Part shown: positions 59,776-64,000 of the stretch, one piece after another | How the letters are laid out: every line of letters starts with the position of its first letter | Numbering within the stretch: the first letter of the stretch is position 1 | Assembly (NCBI RefSeq): GCF_008642315.1 | Contig: NZ_CP029192.1 | Location: 1-64,000, forward strand | DNA length: 64,000 nucleotides | Reading direction: 5' to 3' | Origin: Streptomyces venezuelae | Lineage (GTDB): Bacteria > Actinomycetota > Actinomycetes > Streptomycetales > Streptomycetaceae | Notes under the pieces: model-generated | Databases searched by the model: none | Seen by the model: only the letters and a program-made list of their open reading frames with translations | Told to the model about the DNA's origin: nothing | Made by a program: the position numbers and the translations under genes

Positions 59776-60888
59776 TCATCGAGGGGGTTGGCGCACGCCC
59801 AGGTTGGCGTCGTCCACCGGGCGCTGCCCGGCGGCCTTGAGGACCTGGTTGAGCAGGGTGAGGTCGTAGATGCCGGACAGGTCGGGGCGCTGGAGCAGGC
59901 CGGCCCTGACGGCGTGGGCGGCCTCGGTGCGCAAGGTGGCGGCCAGCGGGTCGTCGGTGAAGTCGATCGACTGCCAGGCCGGGTCCAGGACCTGGCGGGG
60001 CAGGGCCTTGCCGGCGTCGGCGGCCAGCTGGCGGTTGGCGGCCCGCTTGGCGGGGCCGGGGTGTTGGTGGATCCACCGGTTGGTGTCCACCGACGCCTTC
60101 AGCACCGCCCGGACGACGCGGGGGTGGCGGGCGAGGAACCGCTGCGAGACGACGATGTTGGTGATGACGAAGGTGCCGCCGGGCCACAGCCTCTTCTCGT
60201 CCAGCAGGACCTTGCCGCCCTGGGCGACGAGTTTGGCGGCGGTCGGCTCGGGCACCCACGCGCCGTCGATGGAGCCGGAGTTGTAGGCGTCGGGGGTGAC
60301 CTTGTTGTCGCTGCGCACCACGGTCACCTCGCCCGTGCCGCGCTGCGCGTCGACCTGCCAGCCTTGTTCGGCGATCCAGTTGAGGAAGGCGACGTCCTGG
60401 GTGTTGCCCAGCTGCGGGGTGGCGATCTTCTTGCCGCGGACGTCGTCCAGGGAGGTGATCTTCTTGGGGTTCACGACGAGTTTCACCCCGCCCGAGGCGG
60501 CGCCGCCGATGATGCGCAGGTTCGTGCCGCCGGACTTGGTGAACCCGTTGATCGCCGGGGACGGCCCGATCCAGGCGATGTCCAGGGACCCGGAGTTGAG
60601 GGCCTCGATCGCGGAGGGGCCGGCGTTGAAGGTGGCGTACCTCGCGCGGGTGGCGCCCAGCGCCTTTTGGAAGAAGCCCTGCCGGTTGGCGACCAGCGCG
60701 GTGGCGTGGGTGAGGTTGGCGAAGTAGCCGATCCGTACCGAGTCCAGGCCGTCGATCTTCTGTGCGCCGGCGGCGATGCGCACGGTGTCCTTCTCCTTGG
60801 CCTGCGAGCCGTAGCCGCAGCCGGCGGGCGCGAGCAGCAGCAGGGCGGCCAGCAGGGCCGGTGCGGTGCGCCGGGTCAGAAGTCCCAT
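59776..60888 (-). CDS. ssuA: Sulfonate-type ABC substrate-binding lipoprotein
   Basis: The 370-residue lipoprotein has a signal peptide with lipobox LAPAGC at about residues 19-24. A periplasmic-binding fold of the SsuA/TauA/NMT1 family follows: RIGYFANLTHATALVANRQGFFQKALG, SIEALNSGSLDIAWIGPSPAING, VRGKKIATPQLGNTQDVAFL. It should bind an organosulfonate or sulfate-like ligand outside the membrane. Its start overlaps the cysN 3' end by 13 bases, so uptake and activation genes are coupled. Confidence 0.9.
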   Translation of the reverse strand: MGLLTRRTAPALLAALLLLAPAGCGYGSQAKEKDTVRIAAGAQKIDGLDSVRIGYFANLTHATALVANRQGFFQKALGATRARYATFNAGPSAIEALNSGSLDIAWIGPSPAINGFTKSGGTNLRIIGGAASGGVKLVVNPKKITSLDDVRGKKIATPQLGNTQDVAFLNWIAEQGWQVDAQRGTGEVTVVRSDNKVTPDAYNSGSIDGAWVPEPTAAKLVAQGGKVLLDEKRLWPGGTFVITNIVVSQRFLARHPRVVRAVLKASVDTNRWIHQHPGPAKRAANRQLAADAGKALPRQVLDPAWQSIDFTDDPLAATLRTEAAHAVRAGLLQRPDLSGIYDLTLLNQVLKAAGQRPVDDANLGVRQPPR

Positions 60889-62201
60889 TCCTCGTCCTTG
60901 GCACGGTCGGTGGCCGGGTCCGGGCCGGCGAAGGACTCGCCGACCATGCCCGCGGTCAGGGTGGTGCCGTCGGCCGGGTCGATGAGGATGAACGAGCCGG
61001 TGCGCCGGGAGTGGGCGTAGGTGTCCAGGGGCAGCGGTTCGGCGGTGCGCAGCCGCACCTGGCCGATGTCGTTGGCCAGGAGCCGGCCGGGGTGCGGGTA
61101 GGGCGAGAGGTCCTCCAGGGTGAGGCGGGAGGGGATGTCGGTGACCAGGGCCTTGACCGTGCGGGTGCCGTGTTTGAGGAGCACCCGGTGGCCCACGCCC
61201 AGCGGCTGGTCGGCGACGTGGCACACGGTCGCGGTCACCTCGCGGGTGGTGGCCGGCGCGTCGGCGGCCGGCACGATCAGATCGCCGCGGGAGACGTCGA
61301 GGTCGTCCTTGAGGAGCACGGTCACCGACTGCAGGGCCCGGGCGGTTTCGACGGGCCGGCCCAGGCGTTCGATGGCGGTGATGGTGGTGGTGCGGCCCGA
61401 GGGCAGTACGCGCACCTGCTGGCCGGTGCGGAAGGTGCCCTCCGCGATGCGGCCGGCGTAGCCGCGGTAGTCGGGGTGGGCGGGGCTCTGGGGGCGGATG
61501 ACGTACTGCACGGGCAGCCGGGCGGCGCAGGGCGCCAGGTGGTGGTCGACGGGCACGGTCTCCAGGTGTTCCAGGACGGTGGGGCCGCCGTACCAGTCCA
61601 TGTGCGCGGAGGTGTCCACGACGTTGTCGCCGGCCAGGGCGGAGATCGGGATGACGGTGACCTCGGGGCCGCCCAGTTCCTTGACGTAGGCGGTGTACTC
61701 CTCGGCGATCGCCGCGAAGGCGGCCTCCTCGTAGCCGACGAGGTCCATCTTGTTGACCGCGAGGACGATGTGCGGGACGCGCAGCAGGGCGGCGATGGCG
61801 GTGTGGCGGCGGGTCTGTTCGACGACGCCGTTGCGGGCGTCGACCAGGATGATCGTCAGTTCCGCGGTGGAGGCGCCGGTGACCATGTTGCGGGTGTACT
61901 GCACGTGGCCGGGGGTGTCGGCGAGGATGAAGCGGCGTCTGGGGGTGGCGAAGTAGCGGTAGGCGACGTCGATGGTGATGCCCTGCTCGCGTTCGGCGCG
62001 CAGGCCGTCGGTGAGCAGCGCCAGGTCGGGGGCGGCCTGGCCGCGGTTGCGGGAGGCGTGGGCGACGGCTTCCAGCTGGTCGGCCAGGACCGACTTGGAG
62101 TCGTGCAGGAGCCGGCCGACCAGGGTGGACTTGCCGTCGTCGACGGAGCCGGCGGTGGCGAAGCGCAGTGTGTCGGCGGCGGTGTCGCTCAGAACGCTCA
62201 T
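60876..62201 (-). CDS. cysN: Sulfate adenylyltransferase subunit 1 (GTPase)
   Basis: The 441-residue protein is an EF-Tu-like GTPase. G1 is GSVDDGKSTLVGRLLHD, G3 is DTPGHVQYTRNM and G4 is NKMDLV, with two beta-barrel domains C-terminal to these. With CysD it makes adenosine phosphosulfate (APS) from sulfate and ATP, driven by GTP. It overlaps the cysD stop by one base. It has no fused APS kinase domain, since a separate cysC is present. Confidence 0.95.
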   Translation of the reverse strand: MSVLSDTAADTLRFATAGSVDDGKSTLVGRLLHDSKSVLADQLEAVAHASRNRGQAAPDLALLTDGLRAEREQGITIDVAYRYFATPRRRFILADTPGHVQYTRNMVTGASTAELTIILVDARNGVVEQTRRHTAIAALLRVPHIVLAVNKMDLVGYEEAAFAAIAEEYTAYVKELGGPEVTVIPISALAGDNVVDTSAHMDWYGGPTVLEHLETVPVDHHLAPCAARLPVQYVIRPQSPAHPDYRGYAGRIAEGTFRTGQQVRVLPSGRTTTITAIERLGRPVETARALQSVTVLLKDDLDVSRGDLIVPAADAPATTREVTATVCHVADQPLGVGHRVLLKHGTRTVKALVTDIPSRLTLEDLSPYPHPGRLLANDIGQVRLRTAEPLPLDTYAHSRRTGSFILIDPADGTTLTAGMVGESFAGPDPATDRAKDEEWDF

Positions 62202-63136
62202 CAGAAGTACCCCTCGCGCTTGCGGTCTTCCATCGCGGCCTCGGAGAGCTTGTCGTCGGCGCGGGTGGCGCCGCGTTCGGTGAGGCGGGACGCGGCGATC
62301 TCCGTGATGACCTTGTCGATGGTGTCGGCGTCGGAGTCCACCGCGCCGGTGCAGGACATGTCGCCGACCGTGCGGTAGCGCACCCGGCGTTTCTCGGCCC
62401 GCTCGCTATCCTTGGGGCCGCCCCACGCGCCGGCGGTCAGCCACATGTGGTTGCGTGCGAACACCTCGCGTTCGTGGGCGAAGTAGATGGCGGGCAGGTC
62501 GATGTGTTCGCGGGCGATGTACTGCCACACGTCCAGCTCGGTCCAGTTGGACAGCGGGAAGACGCGGACGTGCTCGCGGGGCAGGTGCCGGCCGTTGTAG
62601 AGCTGCCACAGTTCGGGGCGCTGGCGGCGCGGGTCCCACTGGGAGAACTCATCGCGCAGGGAGAACACGCGCTCCTTGGCGCGGGCCTTCTCCTCGTCGC
62701 GGCGTCCGCCGCCGAAGACGGCGTCGAAGCGCTGCTGCTGGATGGTGTCGGTCAGCGGGCGGGTCTGCAGCGGGTTGCGGGTGCCGTCGGGGCGCTCTTT
62801 GAGCACGCCGCGGTCGATGTAGTCCTGCACGTGGGCGACGTGCAGGCGCAGCCCGTGCGCGGCGACCACGCGGTCGCGGTACTCAAGCACCTCGGGGAAG
62901 TTGTGGCCGGTGTCCACGTGCAGCAGCGCGAAGGGCACCGGCGCGGGCGTGAACGCCTTGAGCGCCAGGTGCAGCATGACGATGGAGTCCTTGCCGCCGG
63001 AGAAGAGGAGCACCGGGTTGTCGAACTCGCCCGCCACCTCGCGGAAGATGTGCACCGCCTCGGATTCCAGGGCGTCGGGGTGGGAGAGGGCGTAGGGGCT
63101 CTCGCCGGCCTGCACCGTGTCGAGGGGCGGTGTCAT
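62201..63136 (-). CDS. cysD: Sulfate adenylyltransferase subunit 2
   Basis: The 311-residue ATP pyrophosphatase has the PP-loop LLFSGGKDSIVML and the motifs LLHVDTGHNFPE, FGGGRRDEEKARAKERVFS and FPLSNWTELDVWQYI. These are characteristic of CysD. The last residues, AMEDRKREGYF, are the conserved C-terminus. It is coupled to cysC by a 4-base overlap (ATGA) and to cysN by a one-base overlap. Confidence 0.96.
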   Translation of the reverse strand: MTPPLDTVQAGESPYALSHPDALESEAVHIFREVAGEFDNPVLLFSGGKDSIVMLHLALKAFTPAPVPFALLHVDTGHNFPEVLEYRDRVVAAHGLRLHVAHVQDYIDRGVLKERPDGTRNPLQTRPLTDTIQQQRFDAVFGGGRRDEEKARAKERVFSLRDEFSQWDPRRQRPELWQLYNGRHLPREHVRVFPLSNWTELDVWQYIAREHIDLPAIYFAHEREVFARNHMWLTAGAWGGPKDSERAEKRRVRYRTVGDMSCTGAVDSDADTIDKVITEIAASRLTERGATRADDKLSEAAMEDRKREGYF

Positions 63137-63675
63137 AACAGTCCCCTTTCGGTGAGCAGGGCGTGCACCGCGGCGGCGGACTCCTTGACGCTCTGGTGCT
63201 GGGCGGGCAGGCGCAGGTCCGGTGCGGCGGGCTCCTCGTAGGGGTCGTCCACGCCGGTCAGGCCCCGGAGCTGGCCGGCGGCCTGCTTGGCGTACAGGCC
63301 CTTGACATCGCGTGCGCTGCACACCTCCAGGGGGGTGGCGACGTGCACTTCGAGGTAGGGGGTGCGGTTGCTGTCGTGGCGTTTGCGGACCGCCTCGCGG
63401 CTGTCGGTGTACGGGGCGATCACCGGGGCCAGTGCCAGGATGCCGTTGCGGGCCAGGAGTTCGGCGACGTAGCCGATGCGCTGCACGTTGGTGTCGCGGT
63501 CGGCGCGGGAGAAGCCGAGGCCGGCCGAGAGGGCCTCGCGGATCTCGTCGCCGTCCAGGACCTCCACGCGGTGCCCGTCCGCGCGGAGCCGGGCGGCCAG
63601 CTCGTAGGCGATGGTGGTCTTGCCGGCGCTGGGCAGGCCGGTGAGCCACACGGTGACTCCGGTCGTCACGGGCAT
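63133..63675 (-). CDS. cysC: APS kinase with a TTA codon
   Basis: The 180-residue P-loop kinase phosphorylates APS to PAPS. The P-loop reads WLTGLPSAGKTTIAYELA (GLSGAGKST in most relatives). The DGDEIREALSAGLGFSRADRDTN motif and the lid KGLYAKQAAG are conserved. The last sense codon is TTA (plus-strand 63136-63138), just before the stop that overlaps the cysD start. Translation to the end of cysC, and thus coupled entry into cysD, may therefore depend on bldA. A reductase gene (cysH) that usually accompanies these genes is absent. Confidence 0.95.
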   Translation of the reverse strand: MPVTTGVTVWLTGLPSAGKTTIAYELAARLRADGHRVEVLDGDEIREALSAGLGFSRADRDTNVQRIGYVAELLARNGILALAPVIAPYTDSREAVRKRHDSNRTPYLEVHVATPLEVCSARDVKGLYAKQAAGQLRGLTGVDDPYEEPAAPDLRLPAQHQSVKESAAAVHALLTERGLL

Positions 63676-63719
63676 CTCCTGGGGGGGTCGGGGGGTGTTG
63701 CCGGTGCGGCGTGCGGGTC

Positions 63720-64000
63720 TCAGAGCGTCCGGGCGGGCGGGTGCGGGGCGCCGAACCAGCGGGTCAGGACGTCGGTGAGGTCGCTGTCGGTGCCGGGCGC
63801 GGTCCAGGCGACGTAGCCGTCGGGACGGATGAGGACCGCCTGCGGGGCCGCACCGGCCGTATCGGCCGGGTCGGTGGTCCAGGTGCCGGTGACGATGTCG
63901 ATGCGGTCGGACCAGTCCTGGGCGAGCTGGGCCGCCTTGCCGCCCGTCCCGTCCGCGCCGTCGGTGGCGATCAGGACGCCGCGGGCGGCGTGCAGCAACT
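63720..64000 (-). CDS. Aromatic polyketide FAD hydroxylase D (3' part only)
   Basis: Only the C-terminal 93 residues lie in the window. They match the thioredoxin-like tail of hydroxylases A-C: LLHAARGVLIATDG, WSDRIDIVTGTW, AVLIRPDGYVAWTAPGTDSD and TRWFGAPH. The catalytic FAD domain is beyond the right edge. It shows that the polyketide cluster continues to the right of the sulfur genes, which are therefore inside the cluster. It is 44 bases upstream of cysC on the same strand and may share its transcript. Confidence 0.88.
   Translation of the reverse strand, partial: LLHAARGVLIATDGADGTGGKAAQLAQDWSDRIDIVTGTWTTDPADTAGAAPQAVLIRPDGYVAWTAPGTDSDLTDVLTRWFGAPHPPARTL

Noticed and set aside
1..64000. 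tRNA and rRNA genes
   Set aside because: I looked for conserved tRNA and rRNA strings while reading and saw none, but a covariance-model search was not possible here.

Overview
The window is high-GC actinobacterial DNA and is almost certainly from a Streptomyces chromosome arm or large linear replicon. The evidence is very high third-position GC, purine-rich Shine-Dalgarno sites with GTG starts, a SARP activator carrying a TTA codon, an ECF41 sigma factor, DUF6059, and StrR-type ParB-like regulators. The left edge looks terminal or subtelomeric: an array of hairpins with TCC or similar trinucleotide loops lies next to a small helix-turn-helix protein that could be a terminal (Tpg-like) protein. 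It is followed by decayed genes (a frameshifted HAD hydrolase and an IS21 istB remnant).

Region 1 (1-19.4 kb) is accessory and regulatory DNA. It holds a pentapeptide-like membrane protein, a DtxR repressor, a PEBP protein, a GntR regulator with a palindromic operator, a secreted RTX-repeat protein, a secreted trypsin-like protease, a methyltransferase, an FAD monooxygenase divergent from its probable TetR repressor, and a cytochrome P450 remnant. Directly after the P450 remnant is a 20-codon minigene ending in WYWY, with a perfect ribosome binding site and its own hairpin terminator. Next come a Tat-exported NlpC/P60-like protein, an ANTAR protein, a MerR/HEAT-repeat pair with a classical MerR operator, a RidA/HxlR pair and an ArsR-like regulator.

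Region 2 (19.8-64 kb) is a biosynthetic cluster that runs off the right edge. Its core (43.4-55 kb, minus strand) is a type II polyketide synthase: KS-alpha, KS-beta, ACP, C9 ketoreductase, di-domain aromatase, TcmI/JadI-type cyclase, an AlpJ/JadG/GilOII-type ring-opening oxygenase, three complete FAD hydroxylases (a fourth is cut by the right edge) and an alpha/beta hydrolase. This set is that of an atypical angucycline (kinamycin, jadomycin, gilvocarcin type). It is combined with a nitrogen-nitrogen bond cassette. CreE-like and CreD-like enzymes (22.6-26.3 kb, plus strand) should make nitrous acid from aspartate. A tightly coupled minus-strand operon (38.5 down to 31.5 kb) encodes a 2x[4Fe-4S] ferredoxin, a large protein of unknown function, an amidase, a glutamine synthetase homologue, a PurB-like lyase and a GNAT acetyltransferase. 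It matches the acetylhydrazine/glutamylhydrazine branch known from fosfazinomycin and kinamycin. The predicted product class is a diazo- or hydrazine-derived benzofluorene/angucycline.

Several features are unusual for this class. A laccase-like multicopper oxidase and an O-methyltransferase sit in the cluster. A complete sulfate-activation set (cysC, cysD, cysN) and a sulfonate-type ABC transporter (ssuA, ssuB, ssuC) lie between a StrR-like regulator and another polyketide hydroxylase, with no APS/PAPS reductase next to them; cysC carries a TTA codon. Regulation appears layered: a TTA-containing SARP, an orphan OmpR-type regulator with a degenerate acidic pocket, and two StrR/NovG-type ParB-like regulators. 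A perfect 30-bp palindrome in front of the N-N operon resembles the StrR/NovG operator. An ECF41 island (38.7-43.2 kb) between the N-N operon and the PKS operon has exact ECF41 promoter motifs in front of both its AhpD-like gene and its MMPL exporter. Short in-frame tandem repeats recur through the cluster: ten heptads inside the CreD-like lyase, an MPTTR-type peptide between two operon genes, and AHST units in a regulator.
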